This document shows positions 24,579-34,760 of a DNA stretch of 42,207 bases, in pieces. The DNA lies in contig JAUXOG010000041.1 in assembly GCA_030682385.1 (NCBI GenBank), positions 1-42,207 on the forward strand. Direction: 5' to 3'. The notes below the pieces were generated by a model. That model searched no databases, was not told the origin of the DNA, and saw only the letters and a program-made list of their open reading frames with translations. Made by a program: the position numbers and the translations under genes. Source of the DNA: Bacteroidota bacterium. Lineage in GTDB: Bacteria; Bacteroidota; Ignavibacteria; UBA10030; BY39. The first letter of the stretch is position 1. The number at the start of each line of letters is the position of its first letter.

Positions 24579-25423
24579 ATCTTTTTTAAGTATTTTTTTG
24601 TTAATGATTCCTTCAGGTATTCAAAAGTTTCTTCGGGTGTATTGCAAAATTTGAATAACTTCATATCATCGGCAGAAATAACTCCTAAGCGAATCAATTC
24701 GGGAAAATTAACTATCTTTTTCCAAAAATCCTCGCTGTATAAAACGACAGTCAAATCTTTCTGGATTTTACTGCTCTGTAGCAATGTTAAAACCTCAAAA
24801 AGCTCATCCATAGTTCCAAAACCACCCGGGAAAATAACCATCGCTTTTGCAAGATAAACAAACCAGAATTTTCGCATAAAAAAGTAATGAAACTCGAAAT
24901 TTAACTCTTCGCTGATATACGGGTTTGGAAATTGCTCGTGTGGTAAACTTATGTTTAATCCAATAGATTTACCTCCATTTATGATAGCCCCTTTGTTTGC
25001 TGCTTCCATAACACCGGGTCCACCGCCGGAGCATATCACAAATCTACGACCATGATCTAATGTGTTCGACCACTTTGTAAGCAGTTTTGCCAATTTAGTT
25101 GATTCTTCGTAATACTTAGACATTTCGAGTATAATTTTGGCATTTTCAAACTCTTTCAGAAGAGTAGCATTCTTATTTTTTTGTTTCGCTAATCTCCTTT
25201 TCAAATTCTCAAAATTTTGTTTTGCTACTTCTGGGGATTTAATTCTGGCAGACCCGAAAAATACGATAGTGTCTTTTATTTTTTCTTTAATGAACCGGGA
25301 ACGTGGTTCTGCAAATTCGGATAAAATTCTGATTTCTCTTCCGTAAGTTCCTTTCAAAAAATCTATGTTTTCGTATGCCTTTGGCATCCGTTGTAATTTT
25401 GGTAATATTATTTTCTTTTTCAT
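24575..25423 (-). CDS. LOG-family (TIGR00730-like) Rossmann protein
   Basis: A 282-residue protein with the two LOG signatures: CSGGGPGVMEAANKGA and PGGFGTMDELFEVLTLLQ. Characterised members hydrolyse nucleoside 5'-monophosphates to free base (cytokinin-activating type). Older annotation as lysine decarboxylase is not supported by these motifs. The protein has an N-terminal extension of about 90 residues before the fold, as in the longer bacterial subgroup. Its ATG overlaps the stop of the upstream SDR as ATGA. It shares its 3' end with the ssrA promoter. Confidence 0.87.
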   Translation of the reverse strand: MKKKIILPKLQRMPKAYENIDFLKGTYGREIRILSEFAEPRSRFIKEKIKDTIVFFGSARIKSPEVAKQNFENLKRRLAKQKNKNATLLKEFENAKIILEMSKYYEESTKLAKLLTKWSNTLDHGRRFVICSGGGPGVMEAANKGAIINGGKSIGLNISLPHEQFPNPYISEELNFEFHYFFMRKFWFVYLAKAMVIFPGGFGTMDELFEVLTLLQSSKIQKDLTVVLYSEDFWKKIVNFPELIRLGVISADDMKLFKFCNTPEETFEYLKESLTKKYLKKI

Positions 25424-26154
25424 ATTAATGAATTTCCACTGTCAATTGATATTATCTGACCTGTTATATGTTTATTTTTTGTTGCAAGGAAAACAACTAA
25501 GTCAGCTAATTCGCTTGCTTTAGTATATTCCTTTAAAAGTATTTTTTCATTTTTGTTTACTTTTTCATTTTCAAATTCAATCGTTCCGGGTGCAATTGCA
25601 TTCACCAAAATATAAGGAGCTAAAGATTTTGCTAAACATTTTGTAAGCATTATTAGTCCTGCCTTGGAAACTGAATAAGGCACGTAATTGGCGAATGGTT
25701 TTATCCCCCCTAATGAAGCTATGTTAATTATATTGCCCCCACCTTTTTTTAACATGTGCTTGGCTGCAATTTTACTGCAAAAGAAAGCTCCTTTTAAATT
25801 AGTATTCAACGACTTATCCCAAATTTCTTCAGTGGTTTCTTCCAAACCTGACTTAATAAAAACTGAAGCATTATTAACTAATAAATCGATACGCCCAAAT
25901 TTTTTCACCACTTGCTTCATCATAGCTTCTATTTGACTAACTTTTGAGATATCAGCTTTGACTAAGAGAACCGATTTATGAAATGATGTTTCAATCTCCG
26001 AAGCTAATTCCAGTGCTTCGGTTTTTGATGTATAATAATGGATGCAAATATTAAAGCCATTTTTTGCCAAACCTAAAGCAAACTCCCTACCTAAACGCAT
26101 TGCAGAACCTGTTATTAGAGCAACGGCGAAAGTGTTTTCTGTTCTTTTAGGCAT
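25420..26154 (-). CDS. Pteridine reductase/FolM-like short-chain dehydrogenase
   Basis: A 244-residue classical SDR. The cofactor motif is TGSAMRLG (residues 16-23) rather than TGxxxGIG; an arginine there is typical of NADPH-dependent pteridine reductases and FolM. NNAS, the catalytic serine in NIASLGG, and YSVSK (Tyr and Lys) are all present. Reduction of a dihydropterin is a reasonable guess, which would fit the NudB-like enzyme elsewhere in the window, but other carbonyl substrates cannot be excluded. It starts 35 bases after the tRNA-Lys gene and overlaps the LOG gene by 4 bases. Confidence 0.85.
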   Translation of the reverse strand: MPKRTENTFAVALITGSAMRLGREFALGLAKNGFNICIHYYTSKTEALELASEIETSFHKSVLLVKADISKVSQIEAMMKQVVKKFGRIDLLVNNASVFIKSGLEETTEEIWDKSLNTNLKGAFFCSKIAAKHMLKKGGGNIINIASLGGIKPFANYVPYSVSKAGLIMLTKCLAKSLAPYILVNAIAPGTIEFENEKVNKNEKILLKEYTKASELADLVVFLATKNKHITGQIISIDSGNSLI

Positions 26155-26188
26155 TTTGCTGGAAGCTTTTACAGAATCGAAATGGATG

Positions 26189-26261
<73 letters not shown>

Positions 26262-26285
26262 TTGCTGAAACAAATCGCTAAGAAA

Positions 26286-26618
26286 TTATTGCCCTCCGCC
26301 CGGCGGTGTGGTTTGTGTAGGCGGTGGTAATGGTGGAGGTATCGAACTTGTTCCTCTTTGAATCACACTCTCACTTTGAACTGCCCGACTTGGTAAGAAG
26401 AACATGTTGATTACCAAGCTTAAAACTATAAAAATAGTCGCTAATACTGCAGTAAACTTACTTAAAAAGTCGGCAGTACGGCGCACACCGAACATAGTAC
26501 CCATTTGAGCACCGCCAAAGGTGCCGGCTAATCCGCCCCCTTTGCTCGATTGCATCAGGACGGAAACTATAATTACGATAGCTAATATTATTTCAATTCC
26601 AATTAAAAACCAAAACAT
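26286..26618 (-). CDS. secG: Preprotein translocase subunit SecG
   Basis: 110 residues with two membrane helices (about 3-20 and 52-72) separated by the conserved cytoplasmic loop VLMQSSKGGGLAGTFGG, followed by a Pro-rich hydrophilic tail (PPPLPPPTQTTPPGGGQ) longer than in E. coli. It assists SecYEG-mediated export, the step that precedes T9SS for the large secreted proteins here. AAAGG precedes the ATG. It is 60 bases downstream of the C25 peptidase gene. Confidence 0.93.
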   Translation of the reverse strand: MFWFLIGIEIILAIVIIVSVLMQSSKGGGLAGTFGGAQMGTMFGVRRTADFLSKFTAVLATIFIVLSLVINMFFLPSRAVQSESVIQRGTSSIPPPLPPPTQTTPPGGGQ

Positions 26619-26678
26619 TTTTTATACCTTTTTAAATTTTTGCTGAAAAAGATAAGAAAATTTTGCCCAAATATCAAA

Positions 26679-29600
26679 TTATCTTAATTTTACTAATTTA
26701 TGAACCTGACTATTTACTTCGTTTTCAAATTTAGCTTTAATTTTATACAAATAAACACCGTTTGCTAACTCGTTACCATCGTTGTCACGCCCATCCCAAA
26801 CTATGCTGTTAAATCCAATACCTACGTTTGTGGCAGTTAGTTCTTTCAATTGTCTCCCCGCTACCGAATAAATCAAAACTGTAACTCTCTCAACCGCACT
26901 TTGTCCCGTTAATTCAAATGTAAATTGGGTGCCGGTAGGAAACGGATTCGGATAATTGAAGATATTTAAAATTTGAGAAATGTTCGAAACTTTAAAATCA
27001 AATGAAATTAATGTAGAATTGTTCCTCCCACTTATTATCAACTTATGATCGCCATCCACAAGAGTTGGTTTTAATTCGATATTCGTTGAGGTAGATGATT
27101 TTTGTGAATAGCTTTGAACATCGGTAAGTATATTTACACCATCTAAATAAATTGCTGTAAGATCAACCATCGGAAAATTATCCGGTAATGAAACTTGAAT
27201 CGTTGGCATCGCTGAAACATAATCACCATTCCGTATTTCTTTACCATCGAAAGTAACAGTTACATTTTCCAAAACCGATACACCTTGATCGATGAAGAAT
27301 GGGTAGGATAAAACATTATTTTCTAAAATTAATTCATTCAAATCCGGTTTCGGTTCGAGAGATGTAATAAGTGTTTGCTCGCCGGTAAATTGCGAGACAT
27401 CAAGAGATTTGCTAATCAATTTTGATTCGCCGGCAGGTATTGAATCTATCCATACATTATTCAATAAAGAATTTGGAGCTAATGAAAAAGAAACATTTAC
27501 GCTGTCAACTGTTTGATCGCTCAAATTGTGAACATTTACTTCAACATCGAAAGGTTGTGTTCTATCCACACGTCGAGGTGCATTAAACTCAGCAGGACTT
27601 GTAGCCAATTCAATTGGCGCTGTATAATTTACCTGCAAACTCTTGAGAGTCGGAGTGGCTTCGCCATCTGTATTCCGGAGTATGCTGACCAATTGTATTT
27701 TCGGATAGATAGAAGAATTTATATTTGATATGTCTGTTAATTTTTCGTTGCCTAAAAGAGTTCGCAAAGTATCTACGGTAAAATCTTTTTTAATACCGAC
27801 AAGTTTTAATTGAATATCGGTTTTAGCCGGTACGATGTTATTCCAAGAAAGTGTTTTCCACGATGTTACAGGACCGATGAAGGGCGAACTTATTTCGCCA
27901 ATCCCTGCACTGTAGTAACTTGGCATTTGATAATCAGAATCGGCAACCGCAGTTGGACTGTATGATTCGAGAGGCGGCATCATTGGAGTTGAAGAGCCTT
28001 TTCGACTAATTAACGCCCACGATTGCCCCGCAGTTACAGCCCTGATAAATTGAGCGCCCAAACTTTCAAATGTTTGATACAAGGTTTCTGTCATTCCACC
28101 TCTTCCATCCCTTACCACAGATATCACAATATAATATCCAACTGGTGCTGTCTGAATGAATCGTAACAAACTATCGGGTTGCCCGAGGGCTGATAGTGTA
28201 TATCCCTTTGCTTCAAATTGCCCGGTTAGCGGATCGATACGGGCAGCAAGATAGCTATTAGCTCCTGACCACCAATGTCCGAAAACCGTCGTGGTTCCAA
28301 TGCGGATGATACTGTAATAATCGGAATCAGGGAAAGCCCGATAACCTAACGAGCGCACATAAATTGGGAGACCGTTTGTCCGTTGCATCGTTACACCATC
28401 GTCGCTAACCGAAACTAACTTTTGTTGATTGAATGCAAATTGTTTAGGATGGGTTTGTTTCCATTTAACTATTGAAGAAGAATACGCAGTATCACTAACA
28501 TTCAGAGCAGAATTAGCCCAAGCGCCAAAGTGTTTCCCATTATAACTTCGTGCACGCCAAAAATAAATCTTCTCGTTTAAAAGTGGAGGCGTAACCCAGT
28601 TCGCAGACACTGCCCCCGGTTGAATTGGAGGCGAAGACACTTTTGCAGGACTGTCGAAAGTGTTCGTGGTATCAATTTCAAAATAAAAAGTATATGGTGA
28701 AGTTATATTGAAAGTATTTTTCGGAAATATAAGTGAATCAGATTTTTCAGTTGTGGATGTTCGTGATGAATCGAAGCTCATCGGTACTGAGACACTAAGA
28801 TTTTGTATCCCGCTGTTCACAACCGAGAACGTTAAAGGTTTGATTGGATAAATAACATTCCTGTTTATATAAATAGTAACCTGTGCTGAATTATTGCTCT
28901 CGTTCGATTCGGAAATTTGATTTAAAGGATCGATTTGAATTGTAACTGTATGGCTGCCAGCTTTTCCGCGTACATCCCACTCGATATTAATTGTGTCGGC
29001 ATAAGCAACAGGTTTCACTTTAAAAGGAGGAACAAGATCACTTTCGCCTTTGGTTTTACCCAACTCGTCGGTGTAATTATCTTTTATTGTTATTAAAATA
29101 CTGTCAACGGGCATCAAACCATAATTTTTAACAATTAATTTCAGATAAACAAAATTATCCGCTACAGGAGCCGAAGGTGAATAAAACACAGACTCAGTAT
29201 CGATTCCCAAATCGGGCTTTTGTGGCAGTGCAAACTTCGAATACGGATCGCCTATAAGAGGATAAAGATTAAATGTGTGAATGACGGTCGGCGAGCTAAT
29301 AGAATCATTGATCACCCAAAAATAAATACGGGAGATATGAGTGAGTTCTCCGAATGTTCGCACTGATTCTTTTGTTGCCGCATTTAAAAACTTTCTTGCA
29401 AGCCAATAGCCGGTATTTGCCGAACCGATATGCGAACTTGCCCAAGCTCCAATACCGCCACGATTATCTGCAAACAAAAAATCTTCCGATAAAACATTTG
29501 CAAAGTGTGTATAAAACGCTCCGATGTTACAGCTAACACTGCTGATGAATGGCAGTTTGCCGTTTGTATTTTGCAAATCGTTTGGATTGCCGATATCTAC

Positions 29601-32093
29601 ATTCCAGATTCTACCCCCCGAATGCCCGATGAAATTAACGAACGATAATCCCTCGTTCACTAAACCCTGCATATAATATTTATAATCACCATCAATAATA
29701 GCTGAAGAAGTTTTATAAACTTTATATGCAAGACCTCCTAATGGACTTGGAGTAATGCTCTCATTTATCAACATATCGGATAAAGCGTTGAACTGCCAGC
29801 GTTCGCTCGCAGTCGTTCCACCTGTAATGAATAACGCGCGCTTATTCCAAAAATCCATTGGCGGGTTATCATAATCAGTAATCTTTTGCACCACACGTGC
29901 CGCCTGTATTGGATTTTCAACAGGTATCCTCCCGATTATTATTGCGGGCAAGTATTTGTAAACAGTATTGAAACATACCAAAGCATTATCGCTCATTGGA
30001 ATACCATAACCGGGAACAAAATTCGTCTTCGTAGTTGTAGGAAATTTCTTTTTATAATCGATACAGGCATCCCCAAACATCGCAATGTAACTCGGCGACG
30101 GTGCAGTCCAGAAGTTGTAAGTATATTGAAAAAACTTTTTAATGCTTAAAGGATCGATATGACCGTAATTGAACTCATCGTAAATATCCTGAACATCTAC
30201 TACTGCCGTTCGCAAACCGAATGCACCTCTTGAATTTGCTAAAATTGTTGCGGAGTTTTTAAATAATGAATGAGTTACTACCAGATAATCAGCCCCATCG
30301 GGATTTGAGCGGAGATTTTTAAATGTGTGAGGAATAATCGAACTTGGCGTTAGTCGCTGATTTTTGGCAGTAACGATATACCGTTTAGAACTGAGCGACG
30401 AATCTAAAAAAGCCCAACCTTGTGCATCCTTAAATGTGTTCACAATTTTTCGGAAGCTCGTTAAATCGAATACATCAATGCTGTCGGAAGTAACTTTTGC
30501 GATTCTAAAAAGTGTAACCGCATCAGTTGGCTGGGCTGGTGCATTGAAGTCAAGATAATTGTTTTGCACCGATATCGGAGATCGATGAGTAACCTGAAAC
30601 CAGTCGATATAAAATTTTGATAATTTTATCATCGTTGAATTTATCTGTAAAGTATTTGTGCCTTTTTTAAGAAGTGTATCGATGAAACTTGTTGAAAATA
30701 TCAACTCTTGATTTTGAGTCCAAAGTACTTCACCTAATACCCTACCGTTCAGGGTTACTCTAACCTGATGCCTCGACCGATTAGTATCATCATAGGCAGT
30801 CATACCGTGAAATCGTGCTTTGAAATATGCAGAATCGAACCTGCCGGGATTTAATGTATCTATGTTAAAGGTTATCGACTTGGAAGCAGTACCGACGAAA
30901 TCTAACCAATACCAACCTTCACCTTTCACATTATCAATTGTTCTTATCTCATCATCGTTATAACCGTAGTAGTAATTTGAATCTCTTTCCAAATGTCGAA
31001 ATGCGGTGTACGAGTTTGCGGTATAGACAGGAGTACTTTGATCGGCAGCTTGGTTGATAAATCGTGTTGGTAACGGATCGTCCCAGGTTAACCAGTAGTA
31101 GCTGGTATCAGTGTAAGGGTCGAAGAAAGTTGAATCGCCGTACTTTCGTGTTCCGTAACAATCGATGTACCAATTTTGAACATCCGGGTTTTCGACATTC
31201 ACATCTATCGGGATTGATTTGCCTTGGTAGTACATCGCCAATGAATTGGCAGGAATCGTTTGCAAATTTATACCCGCATTCAAAAGATATGAATATGTTA
31301 ACCGGTACATCCCATCCTGAGCAATCAAAATTTTGTAATACTGGTTGTTAGTTTGCCACCAACTCAGATTAAGATTTGATTTTTCGAAGATCGCAGGTTT
31401 TTCCCTGAAGCGCCAGTTTCGTGCTTGATCATAATTTAGAATCAACGACTTGTAAACCGGCTCGAATTCTTTATCAGCGGCTGAAATTAATGTAACGTCG
31501 GTTTTCCTCAGTTCCTCGATAAAACTTATTTTCAATACGAGGTGGGTAAAATGCTTCAACGTTTTGGTTGAAGGTATGTATTGAAGCGGATGGAGATTAA
31601 TTTTTGCTACATTGAAATCCCGAAGACGAATAGATTGTTCGAGATTGAATATTTCTTTCGGATAGAAATTTGTTTCCCGCTCATAAAATTTTTGGTCGAT
31701 TTGATACGATAGAGATGCGTTACCATCTTCATCAAAAACATCCAACGGATAAGGTGCGATGTTCTGGTTTTGTAAAAGCAGGTATTTTGATTCGATTATT
31801 TCGACTTCTATTTTTGTATTCGGAGGAAGGGCGATTAATGTTCCTTCAACGGGAAGCGAAGGCTTCCCTGTTTCGTTGGTCAGTCCGCTTTTATCGCCAA
31901 TTGGGATGAAATAAGTTTCGCCTTCGATTTCAACAGGCTGCATTTTGTATTCTTGCGGGACGTATTGGAGGAGGAGTTCTTTAGCGTTTGAACTTACTAT
32001 TTTCAAAACTGCTGTATCTTCTGAAAGTGCAACGAATGGCATAAAAAACGTAAGTAACAAAAGAACTTTGAGATATTTATATGATCTTAACAT
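26679..32093 (-). CDS. C25 family (gingipain/PorU-like) cysteine peptidase with T9SS tail
   Basis: An 1804-residue exported protease. A signal peptide (hydrophobic residues 7-23, then ALSED) is followed by a long propeptide and beta-rich segment. The peptidase C25 domain has its catalytic His in FIGHSGGRIW (about residue 822) and Cys in SSVSCNIGAFY (about residue 853). CARDB-like Ig modules follow (ESNNSAQVTIY, ELILENNVLSYPF), and a T9SS type A sorting domain ends the protein (NYPNPFPTGTQFTFEL, GVYLYKIKAKF). The domain order is that of the T9SS sortase PorU and its relatives; whether it is the sortase itself or a secreted substrate protease is undecided. It lies 9 bases after the glycosyltransferase gene in the same operon. 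Confidence 0.9.
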   Translation of the reverse strand: MLRSYKYLKVLLLLTFFMPFVALSEDTAVLKIVSSNAKELLLQYVPQEYKMQPVEIEGETYFIPIGDKSGLTNETGKPSLPVEGTLIALPPNTKIEVEIIESKYLLLQNQNIAPYPLDVFDEDGNASLSYQIDQKFYERETNFYPKEIFNLEQSIRLRDFNVAKINLHPLQYIPSTKTLKHFTHLVLKISFIEELRKTDVTLISAADKEFEPVYKSLILNYDQARNWRFREKPAIFEKSNLNLSWWQTNNQYYKILIAQDGMYRLTYSYLLNAGINLQTIPANSLAMYYQGKSIPIDVNVENPDVQNWYIDCYGTRKYGDSTFFDPYTDTSYYWLTWDDPLPTRFINQAADQSTPVYTANSYTAFRHLERDSNYYYGYNDDEIRTIDNVKGEGWYWLDFVGTASKSITFNIDTLNPGRFDSAYFKARFHGMTAYDDTNRSRHQVRVTLNGRVLGEVLWTQNQELIFSTSFIDTLLKKGTNTLQINSTMIKLSKFYIDWFQVTHRSPISVQNNYLDFNAPAQPTDAVTLFRIAKVTSDSIDVFDLTSFRKIVNTFKDAQGWAFLDSSLSSKRYIVTAKNQRLTPSSIIPHTFKNLRSNPDGADYLVVTHSLFKNSATILANSRGAFGLRTAVVDVQDIYDEFNYGHIDPLSIKKFFQYTYNFWTAPSPSYIAMFGDACIDYKKKFPTTTKTNFVPGYGIPMSDNALVCFNTVYKYLPAIIIGRIPVENPIQAARVVQKITDYDNPPMDFWNKRALFITGGTTASERWQFNALSDMLINESITPSPLGGLAYKVYKTSSAIIDGDYKYYMQGLVNEGLSFVNFIGHSGGRIWNVDIGNPNDLQNTNGKLPFISSVSCNIGAFYTHFANVLSEDFLFADNRGGIGAWASSHIGSANTGYWLARKFLNAATKESVRTFGELTHISRIYFWVINDSISSPTVIHTFNLYPLIGDPYSKFALPQKPDLGIDTESVFYSPSAPVADNFVYLKLIVKNYGLMPVDSILITIKDNYTDELGKTKGESDLVPPFKVKPVAYADTINIEWDVRGKAGSHTVTIQIDPLNQISESNESNNSAQVTIYINRNVIYPIKPLTFSVVNSGIQNLSVSVPMSFDSSRTSTTEKSDSLIFPKNTFNITSPYTFYFEIDTTNTFDSPAKVSSPPIQPGAVSANWVTPPLLNEKIYFWRARSYNGKHFGAWANSALNVSDTAYSSSIVKWKQTHPKQFAFNQQKLVSVSDDGVTMQRTNGLPIYVRSLGYRAFPDSDYYSIIRIGTTTVFGHWWSGANSYLAARIDPLTGQFEAKGYTLSALGQPDSLLRFIQTAPVGYYIVISVVRDGRGGMTETLYQTFESLGAQFIRAVTAGQSWALISRKGSSTPMMPPLESYSPTAVADSDYQMPSYYSAGIGEISSPFIGPVTSWKTLSWNNIVPAKTDIQLKLVGIKKDFTVDTLRTLLGNEKLTDISNINSSIYPKIQLVSILRNTDGEATPTLKSLQVNYTAPIELATSPAEFNAPRRVDRTQPFDVEVNVHNLSDQTVDSVNVSFSLAPNSLLNNVWIDSIPAGESKLISKSLDVSQFTGEQTLITSLEPKPDLNELILENNVLSYPFFIDQGVSVLENVTVTFDGKEIRNGDYVSAMPTIQVSLPDNFPMVDLTAIYLDGVNILTDVQSYSQKSSTSTNIELKPTLVDGDHKLIISGRNNSTLISFDFKVSNISQILNIFNYPNPFPTGTQFTFELTGQSAVERVTVLIYSVAGRQLKELTATNVGIGFNSIVWDGRDNDGNELANGVYLYKIKAKFENEVNSQVHKLVKLR

Positions 32094-32102
32094 ATTATTT
32101 TA

Positions 32103-32840
32103 CTATTTCCGTTTGAAAAAAATATAATAAAGAAATTTCGGATTACCAATTATATAACGGATAAAAAGCCGTAATGGCTCCTGACTCAAACGGAACAACC
32201 ATTCGAAGCCGATATTCGACATCCACTGCGGACAAACTTTTTTTACTCCCGCTAAAATATCGATACAACTTCCTCCGTTAAAAATTGCATTAACCTGCAA
32301 AGAATTGAAATTCTCTTTTATCCAATTTTCTTGCAGCGGCATACCCATACCCACAAGCATTACATTTGGTTTTAACGAGTTGATGTAAGCAACCACATCG
32401 TCGGACGGCTTTCCTGTTTTTTCAAAATATCCATGATGGTAGCCAACGATTTTAACATCCGGATTTTTTTTGCGGATGTTACTCACCGCTTTTTGGATAA
32501 CACTTTCTGTAGCTCCGAGTAAAAATATTTTATAATCATTACGGGCACAATAATTCAATAACTCCCAAGCCCATCGTGTTAAATTTACCAGCGCCGGTAC
32601 AGGTTTGCGTAGTAGCCAGGCTCCGAGTCGAACTCCCTGCCCGTCGGCATACGAAATTTCAGAATTATTCAAATACTTTTTGAACCATTTTAATCTCTGT
32701 GCTAAATTAATAGCGTGAGCATTAATGTAAGATATACTCCCCTTCCTATTCTCTTCTATCAAATTTTTAATACGGTTTAAAATTGTTCCCCCATCTACTA
32801 CATCAACTTTTACACCCGCTAGATATATTTTTTCAGGCAT
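32103..32840 (-). CDS. WecG/TagA/CpsF-family glycosyltransferase (GT26)
   Basis: A 245-residue GT26 protein with the family blocks INAHAINLAQR, YADGQGVRLGAWLL, IFLLGATESV, VMLVGMGMPLQENWI, FNGGSCIDILAG and the C-terminal GFEWLFRLSQEPLRLFIRY. These enzymes transfer a UDP-activated N-acetylhexosamine(uronic) residue onto a polyprenyl-linked sugar at the cytoplasmic membrane, a step in surface polysaccharide synthesis. It overlaps the upstream GT9 gene by 8 bases, which supports a shared role in envelope glycan assembly. Confidence 0.9.
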   Translation of the reverse strand: MPEKIYLAGVKVDVVDGGTILNRIKNLIEENRKGSISYINAHAINLAQRLKWFKKYLNNSEISYADGQGVRLGAWLLRKPVPALVNLTRWAWELLNYCARNDYKIFLLGATESVIQKAVSNIRKKNPDVKIVGYHHGYFEKTGKPSDDVVAYINSLKPNVMLVGMGMPLQENWIKENFNSLQVNAIFNGGSCIDILAGVKKVCPQWMSNIGFEWLFRLSQEPLRLFIRYIIGNPKFLYYIFFKRK

Positions 32841-33972
32841 TAACTTCTTTCAGCTCTAACTTCGATTTGATTAGCTGGAGCGCTTTTTGCGTAACTTCTT
32901 CAACCCGTATTAAATCCATGCACGTATTCTCAGGACGGATGCAATTTATTTGTTCGCACGGACTGCACTCAACTTTTTCATAGAAATAAAAATTTTGCTT
33001 GCTTTGAGGTGCAGTCAATTCGGGTGGCGCCGGACCGAATAAGCCGATTGATTGAACACCCAATGCAGAAGCTAAATGCAGCGGACCAGAATCGTTGCCA
33101 ATAAATAGCAGCGCATTCGATAGATACTGCATTACGGTTTCTAACTTCGCTTCGAACACTGTCGTAATTTTCGCTTTATTTTTTATCTGCTTTTTCAGTT
33201 GTTCACCAATTAATTTTTCTTCTTCTGAACCTATTATTACAACTTGAACCTGTGTAACATCGATAATCCTGTTTATAAGATCAGCATAACTTTGCATTTT
33301 CCAGTTCCGATATTTCCACCCTGATAAAGGGTGTAATACAATATACGGTTCATTACTTAAAAACGGAAATATTTTTTTATCAGAAATATCTTGGAATTGC
33401 AAATCAATGCCTAATACAGCACAAATTTTGGTACCTCTTTCTTCGATATTTTCGTTTTTAAAGCTAATAGAAGAGAAGTCTGAAATTCCATAAGCTTCGA
33501 TTAGGTTATCTTCTAAAAATGGCGTATAAAGCGAATTTGCACGAAAAAAACCTACTTTATAAGGGGCTTTTAACCTTAATGTTAGGAATGCGTTCCTGAA
33601 GGATGGGCTCATCGAGCAGACCAAATCAAAGTGTTGATTTTGCAAACCTTCTTCTGCTGATCTTAATCCGTTTATCGTATCAGTTTTGCCGTTAGGTATT
33701 AATTTAATGTTCCCACCATTGAGCAAACCTGATGCGATGAAGAATGAAAATATCCCCGTATAATTTTTATCAACCGCTATCGAGAAATTGCAATCAGGAA
33801 AATTACACATCAGACATTTTAAAGCCGGGATCATTGCCACAACATCACCCATACGCGATAACTCAATGAGCAGGATATTTTTTATAGATGATTTTTCAAA
33901 TTTTGTTTTTTTATTAAACGCATTTTTGAAATTCAAATAGCGTAGCCAAATATTTCCGATGTTGCGTTTCAT
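32833..33972 (-). CDS. Glycosyltransferase family 9 (heptosyltransferase-like)
   Basis: 379 residues in the two-domain GT-B layout. ILLIELSRMGDVVAMIPALK at the N-terminus and GNDSGPLHLASALGVQSIGLFGP in the nucleotide-sugar site are hallmark heptosyltransferase sequences. The cysteine cluster CSPCEQINC and TCM near the C-terminus occur in many GT9 proteins. It probably adds heptose or a related sugar to the lipopolysaccharide core. It lies 24 bases downstream of the exported-protein gene and overlaps wecG. Confidence 0.9.
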   Translation of the reverse strand: MKRNIGNIWLRYLNFKNAFNKKTKFEKSSIKNILLIELSRMGDVVAMIPALKCLMCNFPDCNFSIAVDKNYTGIFSFFIASGLLNGGNIKLIPNGKTDTINGLRSAEEGLQNQHFDLVCSMSPSFRNAFLTLRLKAPYKVGFFRANSLYTPFLEDNLIEAYGISDFSSISFKNENIEERGTKICAVLGIDLQFQDISDKKIFPFLSNEPYIVLHPLSGWKYRNWKMQSYADLINRIIDVTQVQVVIIGSEEEKLIGEQLKKQIKNKAKITTVFEAKLETVMQYLSNALLFIGNDSGPLHLASALGVQSIGLFGPAPPELTAPQSKQNFYFYEKVECSPCEQINCIRPENTCMDLIRVEEVTQKALQLIKSKLELKEVNA

Positions 33973-33996
33973 TACTAATGAGGAGTATCGGAATTT

Positions 33997-34758
33997 TTAA
34001 AAAAGGAATGTTCCGAGAAACACTCCCCCATTTATCATCAAGCCGTTACCTTTTAATTTATCAGGTACACCAACCACGTCAAATTTTTCGTCAAGCTGCC
34101 AGCTCGGCGACGCCATACCAAGATAACTGACGCCCAAGCGAATGCCAAGCCAACGTAATATTGCATACTCAAAATTAACTGCCGGTTGGTAGATAAAAAA
34201 AGAACCTTTAAGTGTATAATAAAAATCACCGATGAAGGATGTACCGCTTGCAGCCCAACTATCTACGAGGGAATCCCACTTTTTGATTCCCCAAGTATCA
34301 CGCCGCATTTTAACATTCATCCCCCCCCAACCTACTATTCCACCGGCTACAATATCAAATCGTTCGGTAACAGGAAATACATAATCAATTGTTACACCTC
34401 CGAAATTAACTTTTGTTTCTAAATCGTACCGTGTATTTTGAATAACTAAACTGCTTGTTACTCCACCTCCGGCGCCCATACCACCAATGCGCAGGTTTTC
34501 TAAAAACATTATGTAACCGTAACCCTGACCGCCAGATAAAATCAAAGGTTTATCCTGAATTTTAGGAACATTAACACCGCTGAATGAACTGTTAATATCC
34601 GAAACCTTCCAGAATAAAACATGCGAAGTAAAACCGCCAGCTCCACCCATTCGCAGGTAAGTTTTTTTAGGAGGAGTGAGCACCTCACTTTCGTCGGGCT
34701 GGGCGCTCACACAATTCATTACAATAATGCTTAATAACAGGAGGAATATTTTTTTCAT
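33997..34758 (-). CDS. Exported glycine-rich protein of unknown function
   Basis: 253 residues with a clear signal peptide (MKKIFLLLLSIIVMNC, cleavage probably after SAQ). A cysteine precedes this, but Asn at its -1 position makes a lipobox unlikely. The mature part is rich in Gly and aromatic residues with alternating hydrophobic strands (MGGAGGGV-like, FDIVAGGIVGWGGMN, LGIRLGVSYLGMA), and it ends on a hydrophobic strand, GVFLGTFLF. An outer-membrane or periplasmic beta-barrel is plausible. It is 2 bases from the acyl-CoA synthetase stop, so cotranscribed. Confidence 0.65.
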   Translation of the reverse strand: MKKIFLLLLSIIVMNCVSAQPDESEVLTPPKKTYLRMGGAGGFTSHVLFWKVSDINSSFSGVNVPKIQDKPLILSGGQGYGYIMFLENLRIGGMGAGGGVTSSLVIQNTRYDLETKVNFGGVTIDYVFPVTERFDIVAGGIVGWGGMNVKMRRDTWGIKKWDSLVDSWAASGTSFIGDFYYTLKGSFFIYQPAVNFEYAILRWLGIRLGVSYLGMASPSWQLDEKFDVVGVPDKLKGNGLMINGGVFLGTFLF

Positions 34759-34760
34759 AT